64,000 nucleotides of DNA, from positions 3,286,001 to 3,350,000 of the forward strand of contig NZ_AP028070.1 of assembly GCF_030297175.1 (NCBI RefSeq). Direction: 5' to 3'. Below, one piece after another: positions 8,885 to 16,279 of the stretch (position 1 is the first letter of the stretch; every line of letters begins with the position of its first letter). The translations under genes and the position numbers were made by a program. The DNA comes from Marinobacter sp. LA51 (GTDB lineage: Bacteria > Pseudomonadota > Gammaproteobacteria > Pseudomonadales > Oleiphilaceae). The notes below the pieces were generated by a model. It was not told where the DNA came from. It made no database searches and saw only the letters and a list, made by a program, of their open reading frames with translations.

Positions 8885-9577
8885 TCACCACTCCCTTGGC
8901 GTCGGCCAATAAGGCAGGGTGTGCCCCAAGGATGGGCCGTCCGGCCTTGTGGACAGTGGCGCACGCACGTATTGCGACCACCCTCCATCGCGATCAAACG
9001 TCTTCCGCCCCAGCGCCACATGACTGCGTATCACGAAGGCAGAACCGTCCCAAAACTCTTCAAATTGTGCTCTCGGGTAGACTCTAAGGCCGCGAGTTGG
9101 GTCGCCGACATAGACCTCACGCTCACTGATGCCCTTGATGACCACGAAGTGCCGAAAGCCGTCCAATGTGACCAGCGCAATCGCTGGCAGGGCTACCTTC
9201 TCCCGCATGCCGGTTAACGGCAGCCGGAAACCGTCAGCGAGGTAGCCTTCGGATTCGAGGTAGCGTTTCATGTCAAGCATGGAAAAACCTTCCCGGCGCA
9301 CTTTGTCAGGGTCGGCGAGAGAAAACATGCCCCGGAACACCTCTGCTTCAGTGACCTTGTGCTCATAGTGGTATGACAGCAATGACGCCACGGCCGCCGA
9401 GCCACAGCTGAAGTCATACTGCTGGCGCATAATCGAACTGAAACGCTTTTCCTGATAGCTTTCCACTTCTAACTGGAGACCACCGCCCAGGCCCGGCACC
9501 AGCACATTGCCGGCAAAGGCCGTGGACCACAGTGTGGCAGCGCCTGCAGCAAGCATCACAAGCCTCCGCGTTACCAT
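8885..9577 (-). CDS. Periplasmic C39-family cysteine peptidase (FapD-like)
   Basis: A 230-aa stand-alone C39 peptidase with an N-terminal signal peptide (cut near TAFAG, residue 22), so it should act in the periplasm and not inside an ABC exporter. The catalytic set is complete: oxyanion Gln52, Cys58 (DFSCGSAA), His143 (GFRHFVV) and Asp159 (VGDPTRG). Stand-alone exported C39 peptidases of this length occur in the Pseudomonas Fap amyloid operon (FapD). The start ATG 9577 has GGAGG at good spacing and lies 12 bp after the preceding gene. Its likely substrates are the small exported proteins beside it, one of which has a double-glycine motif; this is inference. Confidence 0.85.
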   Translation of the reverse strand: MVTRRLVMLAAGAATLWSTAFAGNVLVPGLGGGLQLEVESYQEKRFSSIMRQQYDFSCGSAAVASLLSYHYEHKVTEAEVFRGMFSLADPDKVRREGFSMLDMKRYLESEGYLADGFRLPLTGMREKVALPAIALVTLDGFRHFVVIKGISEREVYVGDPTRGLRVYPRAQFEEFWDGSAFVIRSHVALGRKTFDRDGGWSQYVRAPLSTRPDGPSLGHTLPYWPTPREW

Positions 9578-9589
9578 GGTCCACCTCCA

Positions 9590-9940
9590 TTAATGGTTGA
9601 TGAGGATATTGACCTGGGTACTGTCCTGGATCACCACCTGGTTACCGGTGTTCTGGATGACCGTGGCTATACCACTCATATTGCTGAATGCCTGATCCGT
9701 GATCATGTTGTCACCGGTCACCGAGTGCCCTGACAACACATTGCCCGTGACCATGGCATTTTGTTCCGTTTCGTTTAGCTGCCACTGCAAGGGTACGCCC
9801 TGGCGCCCGCTGGATCCCTCCAGCTGGTCTGCACTCATGGGAGTCAGCTCCATCAAGTCCTCGGCAAAGACCGCAGGTGCCGATCCGAGGATCAACACCG
9901 CGCCAACCGCTTTCAGCACCCCTTTGACGATGTCAGTCAT
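9590..9940 (-). CDS. Small exported Gln/Asn-rich protein, unknown function
   Basis: A 116-aa protein I do not recognise. A signal peptide ends near PAVFAED (residue 26). The mature part has LTPMSADQLEGSSGRQG, which aligns loosely with the LRGG leader region of the 168-aa protein, and a C-terminal block ATVIQNTGNQVVIQDSTQV that matches that protein's C-terminus nearly residue for residue. Alternating hydrophobic and Gln/Asn residues suggest beta-strand stacking like that of curli or Fap subunits. GGGAGG precedes ATG 9940. It is second in the operon, 57 bp after the repeat-protein gene and 12 bp before the C39 peptidase gene. Confidence 0.72.
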   Translation of the reverse strand: MTDIVKGVLKAVGAVLILGSAPAVFAEDLMELTPMSADQLEGSSGRQGVPLQWQLNETEQNAMVTGNVLSGHSVTGDNMITDQAFSNMSGIATVIQNTGNQVVIQDSTQVNILINH

Positions 9941-9997
9941 GACATGCCTCCCGGTAGTAACCGGGTTGCGCCCCTACTGGGGCGCAACCATCGTGCT

Positions 9998-10762
9998 TCA
10001 GTTACCGCCTGCTGACAGATTGGACTGCACACTCACGTTAGCCTGGTTGACTGAACCGTGGCCGTTGTTCTGAGCGAACGCGCCCACACCAGTGAAGTTC
10101 GCGGAATTATCCGAGATCTTGTTGTAGTGCTTGGCGTAGGTCTCGGAGTGACGTCTGGCGTCACCGTAATTAACGGTAGTGCCTGAAACGGTTCCGTCGA
10201 GATCAGCGTTGTTCAGGAACACATTGAGGGACAGGTCGAGATCGTTGCTAGTGCTGTTGTCCGAGTTGTCGTCGGTATTGCCACTGTTTGCGATCTTGAA
10301 CGCGTCCGTGACGTTGGTGCTGTTATCCGAGTTATCCGAATTGTCGGAGTTATCGGAGTTGTCGGAATTGTCGTCCGTGTTACCGCTGTCGGCGATTTTG
10401 AAAGAGTCAGCGACATCGGTGCTGTTATCCGAGTTGTCGGAATTATCTGAGTTATCCGAGTTGTCCGAGTTATCGGTGTTATCGGAGTTGTCAGAGTTGT
10501 CCGACATATCATTGCCACTGTCGGCGATTTTGAACGAATCAGCGACATCGGTGCTGTTATCGGAATTATCCGAATTATCCGAGTTATCTGAGTTGTCAGA
10601 ATTATTGTCGGTGTTAGCTACATCATTCAGCGCAGCCGAACCGTCGTTGGCATTGGTGTTGGGATCGCCGTCTCCACCCAGGATAGGATCAGCCAAAACG
10701 GCACCCGACAACCCCAAACCCAGTGCAACGGCGATTGCTAGCAAGCTTTTGTTAGTGTTCAT
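9998..10762 (-). CDS. Secreted Asp-Asn-Ser tandem-repeat protein, unknown function
   Basis: A 254-aa protein with a clear signal peptide (MNTNKSLLAIAVALGLGLSG, cut near VLAD, residue 24). Residues 53-170 are three blocks of (DNS)n, about 5 to 9 units each, separated by the conserved linker TDVADSFKIADSGN and its variants (TNVTDAFKIANSGN in the last). The C-terminus (GVGAFAQNNGHGSVNQANVS, then VQSNLSAGG) has the Gln/Asn spacing of amyloid subunits. The protein is strongly acidic, so calcium binding is possible. ATG 10762 is chosen over 10810 because AAAGGA lies 9 bp upstream and the signal peptide starts there. It is the first gene of the minus-strand operon. Structural matrix subunit is an inference; no family is recognised. 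Confidence 0.78.
   Translation of the reverse strand: MNTNKSLLAIAVALGLGLSGAVLADPILGGDGDPNTNANDGSAALNDVANTDNNSDNSDNSDNSDNSDNSTDVADSFKIADSGNDMSDNSDNSDNTDNSDNSDNSDNSDNSDNSTDVADSFKIADSGNTDDNSDNSDNSDNSDNSDNSTNVTDAFKIANSGNTDDNSDNSTSNDLDLSLNVFLNNADLDGTVSGTTVNYGDARRHSETYAKHYNKISDNSANFTGVGAFAQNNGHGSVNQANVSVQSNLSAGGN
10253..10606 (-). repeat. 9-bp tandem repeat array coding for Asp-Asn-Ser, in three blocks
   Basis: The array encodes residues 53-170 of the secreted repeat protein. The 9-bp units vary at third positions (mixed GAC/GAT, AAC/AAT and TCC/TCG/TCA/AGC codons) while the amino acids hardly change, so the repeat has been kept at protein level and is not a fresh slippage product. Two about 42-bp linkers (VADSFKIADSGN type) are themselves repeated. 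Confidence 0.85.
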
Positions 10763-11230
10763 AGCGTCAATTCCTTTGATGTTATTGGCTTGTGAGGTAT
10801 CCAGGCCCATCCGCTAGCCGTCGGATTTGGCAGGGTCCGGTCCACAGATATACCCTAGCGATTGCCATGCCAGTTTTTTGAAATAAAACGCAACAAAATG
10901 TTTTTAAACAATTTTTTCTAAAAGTCGCGTTTTTTTAGACACATCAAGGAAGCCCCACCTGTTGCATCAATGAAACAGGTCGTTCGGCGCTAATTCGGGA
11001 TATCACGGGATAAAAGTGCTAATTCAGAGACATAGGCGGAATCATAAGTGTTAAAAATTAAACTGCATGGCTAACCCATCTCGCTCACAAACCAACACAT
11101 AAAATGCAAGAATGCTCACATACCTCGAATGAATTTCTGGTAATGTCGTGCAGGTTACTGTTCTTAAAAGCACGAAAGCACCGCCAGGACTGCGGTCCTG
11201 TCACGCAGGACGGACTCACAAGGAACTGAT
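10763..11230. other. 468-bp AT-rich divergent intergenic region
   Basis: No gene is seen here. Bases 10870-11140 are clearly AT-richer than the flanks. The region holds the sigma-54-like site (10857-10872), a 7-bp inverted repeat ACCTGTT / AACAGGT (10957-10980) and two copies of GCTAATTC 29 bp apart (10989 and 11018). It should contain the promoters of the repeat-protein operon (left) and the yjgN-like gene (right). Confidence 0.6.
10857..10872 (-). promoter_or_regulatory. Sigma-54-like -24/-12 element upstream of the repeat-protein operon
   Basis: Read on the minus strand the site is TGGCATGGCAATCGCT, against the consensus TGGCAYRN4TTGCW. The GG and GC pairs have the exact 12-nt register; one T of TTGC is C. 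It would start transcription near 10846, about 85 nt before the start codon. Its relevance is uncertain because the adjacent regulator lacks the usual sigma-54-activating residues. Confidence 0.35.
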
Positions 11231-12472
11231 ATGTCGACTGAGCTTTATCAAGTTGTGTACAACGGCCAGGCTCTCCCTGGTTTTGACGACGCCCAGGTTA
11301 AGGCCAACCTTCAGAACTTATTCAAAGCAACCGAAGAGCGGATCGAGCGCCTGCTATCCCCGTCATCGTCATCCGCCATCAAATCCAACCTCAGCTATGA
11401 CGACGCGCAGATTTACCAGAAGAAGCTGACTGAGGCTGGTGCCGATGTCCGCATCCGGGTTCAAGAAGCACCTGTCGAGCAAGCACAGGATCTCAAGCTG
11501 GCCCCCCTTGAATTCACCGGTCGTGGTGGCGAATATTTCGGTATCTGGATCGTTAACATCCTTCTGACCATCGTCACTCTGGGTATCTATTCGGCCTGGG
11601 CAACGGTTCGCAACAACCAGTATTTCTATGGCAACACCCGCCTGGACGACTCCAGCTTCCAATACCTGGCCAATCCCATCACCATCCTGAAAGGCCGTTT
11701 GATCGCGCTTGCTGTTCTGGTTGCCTACGTTGCTCTCGCGAACCTTTACGTTGAGGCTGCTGTGGTCTTGGGTGTGGCGTTTATTTTTGTCACGCCCTGG
11801 ATCATGGTTCGTTCTCTGCGTTTCACCGCGATCAACAGCGCCTACCGCAACATTCGCTTCGACTTTCAGGGCAAGTATGGTGAGGCCTTCATGGTGGCCT
11901 TCGTTTGGCCTATCCTGAATCTGCTGTGCCTGACACTGCTGACCCCGCTGGTGCTGAAAAAAACCCATGCCTTCGTCGCCAACGGCAGCCGCTACGGAAC
12001 CGCGCCATTCGAGCTGACGGCCTCTACCAAGGTGTATTACCTGCTCTTCGGCAAGGCGCTGCTGATGATTGCTGGATTCGCCGTCGCCGCCTTCCTCGCC
12101 GCCCGAGCTGAAATGCCGGCACTGGCTGCCGTGATTGCGGGTGTCGGTTACCTGACCCTCTTCGGGTTCTTCATGGCGGGTATCACCAACCTGTTCCTCA
12201 ATTCCACCCAATTGGCCGATCACAGCTTCGAGTCCGAGCTGAAGCCGGCGCAAATGGTGTGGATCTACCTTAGCAACAGCCTGCTTGTGGTGCTGACTCT
12301 CGGCTTATTCACCCCCTGGGCCAAAGTACGCATGGCCCGCTACCGGGCGAGCTGCACCTCCATGGTGATTTCCGGTGACCTGAACCACTTCGTTGCGGCC
12401 GAGCAGACTCGAACCAGCGCACTGGGCCAGGAACTGGGAGACGCCTTCGATGTCGAATTCGCCGCAATCTGA
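11231..12472 (+). CDS. YjgN/DUF898 family inner-membrane protein
   Basis: A 413-aa protein. Residues 1 to about 90 are soluble (MSTELYQVVYNGQ and on). Then come two DUF898-like halves, each opening with a similar motif: LEFTGRGGEYFGIWIVNILL with LGIYSAWATVRNNQYFYGNT in the first, LGLFTPWAKVRMARYRASCT in the second, with several hydrophobic helices between. AAGGA precedes the ATG. It overlaps the next gene, an M48 peptidase, by 23 bp; this YjgN-M48 pairing suggests a shared envelope function. The biochemical role of the family is not known to me. Confidence 0.85.
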   Translation: MSTELYQVVYNGQALPGFDDAQVKANLQNLFKATEERIERLLSPSSSSAIKSNLSYDDAQIYQKKLTEAGADVRIRVQEAPVEQAQDLKLAPLEFTGRGGEYFGIWIVNILLTIVTLGIYSAWATVRNNQYFYGNTRLDDSSFQYLANPITILKGRLIALAVLVAYVALANLYVEAAVVLGVAFIFVTPWIMVRSLRFTAINSAYRNIRFDFQGKYGEAFMVAFVWPILNLLCLTLLTPLVLKKTHAFVANGSRYGTAPFELTASTKVYYLLFGKALLMIAGFAVAAFLAARAEMPALAAVIAGVGYLTLFGFFMAGITNLFLNSTQLADHSFESELKPAQMVWIYLSNSLLVVLTLGLFTPWAKVRMARYRASCTSMVISGDLNHFVAAEQTRTSALGQELGDAFDVEFAAI

Positions 12473-13541
12473 ACTGGTCATTGAAGGACAGTTCTATTCT
12501 GGCGACAGCTCACTCCGGGAGGACGCACTGTTGCGTTCTGCCGGAGGCGTGCTGGTCCTGGCCACCCCATCGGGCCAAAAAACACTGAGCTGGCAAGACC
12601 TGAACATTTCCCCCCGGGTGGGCAACACGCCCCGCTACCTCCACCTACCCAACGATGCCGTGTTCGAAACCCGCCATAACGACCTTGTCGACCAACTCGC
12701 GCGGCGCTCCTCCAGCGGGCGCGTAACCCGGCTGGTGCACCGGCTGGAGAACAATCTCGGCCTGATTTTGCTGGCTGCGGTGGCAACGGTAGCCGTAACC
12801 GCCTTCGCGTTCGTTTACGGCGTGCCCTGGACCGCCAAGGTAATCGCCTACGCGGTACCGGATGGCGTTGCCGAACAAGTGGGTGAAACCACCCTGGCCT
12901 CTCTGGACGATACCTGGCTTGAACCCTCGCAATTACCGCAACAACGACAGCAGGCGCTGCGCGACCATTTTGCACCGTTATTAACGCCAGTTGGCGGACA
13001 GAGTCTGGATGTGGAGTTTCGCGCTTCCCCCGCCATAGGCGCGAACGCATTGGCGTTGCCTGACGGCACGCTGATTTTCACCGATGATCTGGTGGCGCTG
13101 GCTGAACACGATGACGAACTGACGGCAATCCTGGCGCACGAGATTGGCCATGTCGCCCACCGTCACGGCATGCAGGGTATGGCTCAGTCGTCACTGACCT
13201 TCTGGCTGATTGTGATGATGACCGGCGATTTATCGGCCTTCTCGGACTCCACCGTGGTGGTTCCGGCCGTGTTGATGAGCCTGTCGTATTCGCGAGAAAT
13301 GGAGAGACAGGCCGATGAGTATGCCCTGGCAGTAATGCAACAGAATGGCCTCGACCCGGCCCATTTCGCCACGATCATGACCCGGCTGAGCACTACCGAT
13401 CACACAGACAGCACCTCTCCCACCGATGCGGAAAATGAGGCACCCAGCCGTTGGGGTAGCCTTGGGCATTTGCTTTCCAGCCACCCCGCCACTAAGGAGC
13501 GCATTGAGCGCTTCCGGAAAGCAGGCTCCGGCCACCCATAA
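12450..13541 (+). CDS. M48-family zinc metallopeptidase, membrane-anchored
   Basis: A 363-aa peptidase. A soluble N-terminal part (about 1-105) is followed by one transmembrane helix (LGLILLAAVATVAVTAFAF), then the M48 catalytic domain with the zinc motif HEIGHVAHRHG (about residue 230) and the third ligand region SREMERQADEYAL. Such proteases work in envelope protein quality control (HtpX, BepA and Oma1 relatives). The start at 12450 is inside the yjgN-like gene and has GGGAG 9 bp upstream; the frame stays open to 12393 but that start lacks an RBS. The overlap implies translational coupling with the upstream membrane protein. Confidence 0.88.
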   Translation: MSNSPQSELVIEGQFYSGDSSLREDALLRSAGGVLVLATPSGQKTLSWQDLNISPRVGNTPRYLHLPNDAVFETRHNDLVDQLARRSSSGRVTRLVHRLENNLGLILLAAVATVAVTAFAFVYGVPWTAKVIAYAVPDGVAEQVGETTLASLDDTWLEPSQLPQQRQQALRDHFAPLLTPVGGQSLDVEFRASPAIGANALALPDGTLIFTDDLVALAEHDDELTAILAHEIGHVAHRHGMQGMAQSSLTFWLIVMMTGDLSAFSDSTVVVPAVLMSLSYSREMERQADEYALAVMQQNGLDPAHFATIMTRLSTTDHTDSTSPTDAENEAPSRWGSLGHLLSSHPATKERIERFRKAGSGHP

Positions 13542-13551
13542 CGGCAGACAC

Positions 13552-13580
13552 AAAAAAGCCCCGCACATGGCGGGGCTTTT
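13552..13580. terminator. Bidirectional rho-independent terminator between the M48 gene and aceA
   Basis: The stem AAAAGCCCCGC / GCGGGGCTTTT has a short loop, with A-runs on one side and T-runs on the other, so it can end transcription from both convergent genes. Confidence 0.85.
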
Positions 13581-13587
13581 CTGGCTA

Positions 13588-13609
13588 ACTCCCGGATAAC
13601 TCCGGGAGT
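13588..13609. terminator. Second hairpin downstream of aceA
   Basis: A perfect 9-bp stem (ACTCCCGGA / TCCGGGAGT) with a 4-nt loop, 19 bp past the aceA stop. There is no T-run; it probably backs up the neighbouring terminator or stabilises the aceA mRNA end. Confidence 0.5.
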
Positions 13610-13627
13610 GACCACCGAACCGATCGA

Positions 13628-15220
13628 TTAACCGAACTGGTTCATGGTGTTGTCTTTACCACCGGCCTTCAGGGCCGCATCACCAGCGAAGAACTCCTTG
13701 TGGTCGTCACCGATGTTAGAACCAGCCATGTCCTGGTGCTTAACGGTAGCGATACCCTGGCGGATTTCCTTGCGCTGTACGCCGGCAACGTATGCCAGCA
13801 TGCCTTCGTCACCAAAGTAGCCCTTGGCCAGGTTGTCCGTAGACAGGGCCGCAGTGTGGTAAGTCGGCAGCGTGATCAGGTGGTGGAAGATACCGGCTTC
13901 ACGTGAACCATCACGCTGGAAGTTACGGCACCACTCGTCGGCCAGCTGACCCAGCTCGGTGTTGTCGTACTCTTCGCTCATCAGCTTCGGACGGTCGTAA
14001 GCTGAAACGTCCTTGCCTTCTTCCTGCCATGCATCGAATACCTGCTGACGGAAGTTCAGAGTCCAGTTGAAGGACGGGCTGTTGTTGTAAACCAGCTTGG
14101 CGTCAGGCACCACTTCCTTGATGCGGTTAACCATGGCTGCAATCTGGCCAACGTGCGGCTTCTCGGTTTCGATCCACAGCAGGTCAGCGCCGTTCTGCAG
14201 GCTGGTGATGCAGTCGAGGATAACGCGGTCTTCGCCGGTGCCCGGCTTGAACTGGAACAGGCCAGATGCCAGACGCTTCGGCCGAACCAGTTGGCCGTTC
14301 TGCTTGATAACAACGTCGCCGTTGTTGATGTCTTCAGCCTTCTCGATCACTTCGCCATCGATGAAGCTGTTGTACTGGTCACCCAGGTCGCCCGGCTCTT
14401 CAGTTACGGCGATCTTCTGGGTCAGTCCAGCGCCCAGGGAGTCAGTACGGGCAACGATAACACCGTCGTCCACACCCAGCTCCAGGAACGCCAGACGTAC
14501 AGCGTTGATCTTGGACAGGAAGTCAGCGTGCGGCACGGTTACCTTGCCATCCTGGTGACCACACTGCTTCTCGTCAGAAACCTGGTTTTCGATCTGGATG
14601 CAGCAAGCACCCGCCTCAATCATCTGCTTAGCCAGCAGGTAAGTTGCTTCGGCGTTACCGAAACCGGCGTCGATGTCGGCAATGATCGGTACAACGTGAG
14701 TTTCGTGGCTGTCGATCTGCTTGATCAGTTCTTCGGCCTTGGCGTTGTCACCGGCGTTTTCAGCTTCTTCCAGGGCACGGAACAGGTGGTTCAGTTCCCA
14801 TGAATCTGCCTGACGCAGGAAGGTGTACAGCTCTTCGATCAGGCCAGAAACGGCAGTCTTCTCGTGCATGGACTGGTCAGGCAGAGGACCGAATTCTGAA
14901 CGCAGAGCGGCTACCATCCAGCCAGACAGGTACAGGTAACGACGCTTGGTGGAACCGAAGTGTTTCTTAATGGACAGCATCTTCTGCTGACCAATGAAGC
15001 CGTGCCAGCAGCCCAGGGACTGGGTGTACTGAGCGGTGTCGTTGTCGTAGTTGGCCATGTCTTCGCGCATGATCTTGGCGGTGTACTTGGCGATATCCAG
15101 GCCGGTCTTGAATTTGTTCTGAGCACGCATACGGGCGGCGTGCTTCGGGTTGATAGCATTCCAGGTCGGATGCTGCTTCAACAGGGATGTAATCTGGTCA
15201 ACGTCTTGTGCGTAGGGCAT
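13628..15220 (-). CDS. aceA: Isocitrate lyase (long, about 530-aa class)
   Basis: Splits isocitrate into glyoxylate and succinate, the first step of the glyoxylate shunt, which is needed for growth on acetate, fatty acids or alkanes. The 530 residues match the long class found in Pseudomonas and Acinetobacter, not the about 430-aa E. coli type. The catalytic loop reads KQCGH (Cys220), the usual variant of KKCGH in this class; ADIDAGFGNAEATYLLAKQM and WIETEKPHVGQ are also typical. ATG 15220 has AAAGGATTGAGATC directly upstream; the frame open to 15292 lacks an RBS. It stands alone, without aceB or aceK nearby. Confidence 0.96.
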   Translation of the reverse strand: MPYAQDVDQITSLLKQHPTWNAINPKHAARMRAQNKFKTGLDIAKYTAKIMREDMANYDNDTAQYTQSLGCWHGFIGQQKMLSIKKHFGSTKRRYLYLSGWMVAALRSEFGPLPDQSMHEKTAVSGLIEELYTFLRQADSWELNHLFRALEEAENAGDNAKAEELIKQIDSHETHVVPIIADIDAGFGNAEATYLLAKQMIEAGACCIQIENQVSDEKQCGHQDGKVTVPHADFLSKINAVRLAFLELGVDDGVIVARTDSLGAGLTQKIAVTEEPGDLGDQYNSFIDGEVIEKAEDINNGDVVIKQNGQLVRPKRLASGLFQFKPGTGEDRVILDCITSLQNGADLLWIETEKPHVGQIAAMVNRIKEVVPDAKLVYNNSPSFNWTLNFRQQVFDAWQEEGKDVSAYDRPKLMSEEYDNTELGQLADEWCRNFQRDGSREAGIFHHLITLPTYHTAALSTDNLAKGYFGDEGMLAYVAGVQRKEIRQGIATVKHQDMAGSNIGDDHKEFFAGDAALKAGGKDNTMNQFG

Positions 15221-15544
15221 GATCTCAATCCTTTCTACGTTGGTTTTCTTAGTCGGTGCGGAACCACTTAAAGCGAATTCCGAAGTCAGCATTCACAGCG
15301 CTTTTCGGAGCGTTGCGCTGACGTTGACGACCACTTTAGTGCCTCTGAATTTATAATTGAAATTTATATAATCTATATTCAGCATTTTTTTGGTGAATGA
15401 CCCGAATCCCTGAAACATATGAGCTTTATTTACACATACGCAACTGACATAAGGTGATTTTTCGCCCAGACTGCAGACTCTGGGACCGCCACCCTCCGTG
15501 TCGCGTCCAGCCAGCAATCAGATTAAGGAAGTAAGTGAGCGTCG
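15221..15544. other. 324-bp divergent intergenic region between aceA and lapG
   Basis: No gene is supported here; a 74-codon minus-strand frame (15293-15517) has no family features. Bases 15345-15400 are very AT-rich, with TATA-like boxes suitable for the aceA promoter, but no -35/-10 pair stands out clearly. Confidence 0.5.
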
Positions 15545-16279
15545 ATGGGGGTCGTTAACCGTGATCCGGGCATGTTAAGGGCGATGCGAGCCGTTTTCGT
15601 TCTGATCACGGTCGCTTGCAGCCTGTTGATCTTGCCCACCCGTTCCTCAGAGCAACCTGTCGGAGCGACCATCGATTTCTCCCAAAGCCGCAGTCAGTGG
15701 CTTCGGTACGGTTACGATTCCGAAAACCAGGTCCTCGACCAATGGCAGTCGTTGCTGGAACGGATCGAGTCCCTGCCAACCGACGAAAAGCTCCGCCAGG
15801 TTAACGAGTTTGTTCACGATGCCCTGAAATACCGACTGGACAGTGACCTGTGGAATCGTGAAGATTACTGGGCCTCACCCTTGGAAACGCTCGCTCATGG
15901 CATGGGCGACTGCGAAGACTTTGTTATCATTCAATATGTTAGCCTTCTCAGTGCCGGGATAACCGACGATCAGCTCCGCTTGATCTACGTGCGCGCCCGT
16001 ATCGGCGGGCCAGCCAGTCCCATCACCAGACCCCACATGGTGCTGGGCTATTACCCCACACCTGGCGCAGAACCCGTTCTACTGGACAGCCTGATGGAAG
16101 ATATTCTGCCGGCAAGAGAGCGCACCGACCTGACGCCGGTATTCAGTTTTAACAGCAGTGAACTCTGGGCGGGAGGTGCCGGCGCCTCCGCAGGCAGTTC
16201 CACCGCTCGCCTGTCACCCTGGCGGGACGTCCTTAATCGTATGCGTAGCGAAGGAGTAAGCTTTAATGTCTCTCGTTAA
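15545..16279 (+). CDS. lapG: LapG-type periplasmic transglutaminase-like cysteine protease
   Basis: A 244-aa protease that cuts the N-terminal retention module of LapA-type adhesins, releasing them from the cell. The catalytic triad is visible: Cys123 (GMGDCEDF), His164 (RPHMVLGYY) and Asp181 (VLLDSL), with the same spacing as P. fluorescens LapG. The acidic residues around the Cys fit the known calcium site. An N-terminal hydrophobic stretch (about 14-30) is a signal sequence for the periplasm. AAGGAAG lies 13 bp before ATG 15545. The gene overlaps lapD by 14 bp, the classic lapGD pair, and its expected substrate, the giant adhesin, is encoded 9 kb downstream. Confidence 0.93.
   Translation: MGVVNRDPGMLRAMRAVFVLITVACSLLILPTRSSEQPVGATIDFSQSRSQWLRYGYDSENQVLDQWQSLLERIESLPTDEKLRQVNEFVHDALKYRLDSDLWNREDYWASPLETLAHGMGDCEDFVIIQYVSLLSAGITDDQLRLIYVRARIGGPASPITRPHMVLGYYPTPGAEPVLLDSLMEDILPARERTDLTPVFSFNSSELWAGGAGASAGSSTARLSPWRDVLNRMRSEGVSFNVSR

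Noticed and set aside
10179..10817. 212-codon plus-strand frame with Leu-Ser-Glu-Leu repeats
   Set aside because: It is the complement of the DNS-repeat gene, which has the signal peptide, RBS and operon context; the antisense frame has none.
11369..12253. 294-codon minus-strand frame
   Set aside because: It lies fully opposite the yjgN-like membrane protein gene and shows no recognisable domain.
15293..15517. 74-codon minus-strand frame in the aceA/lapG gap
   Set aside because: It covers the AT-rich promoter region, has no RBS and no family resemblance.
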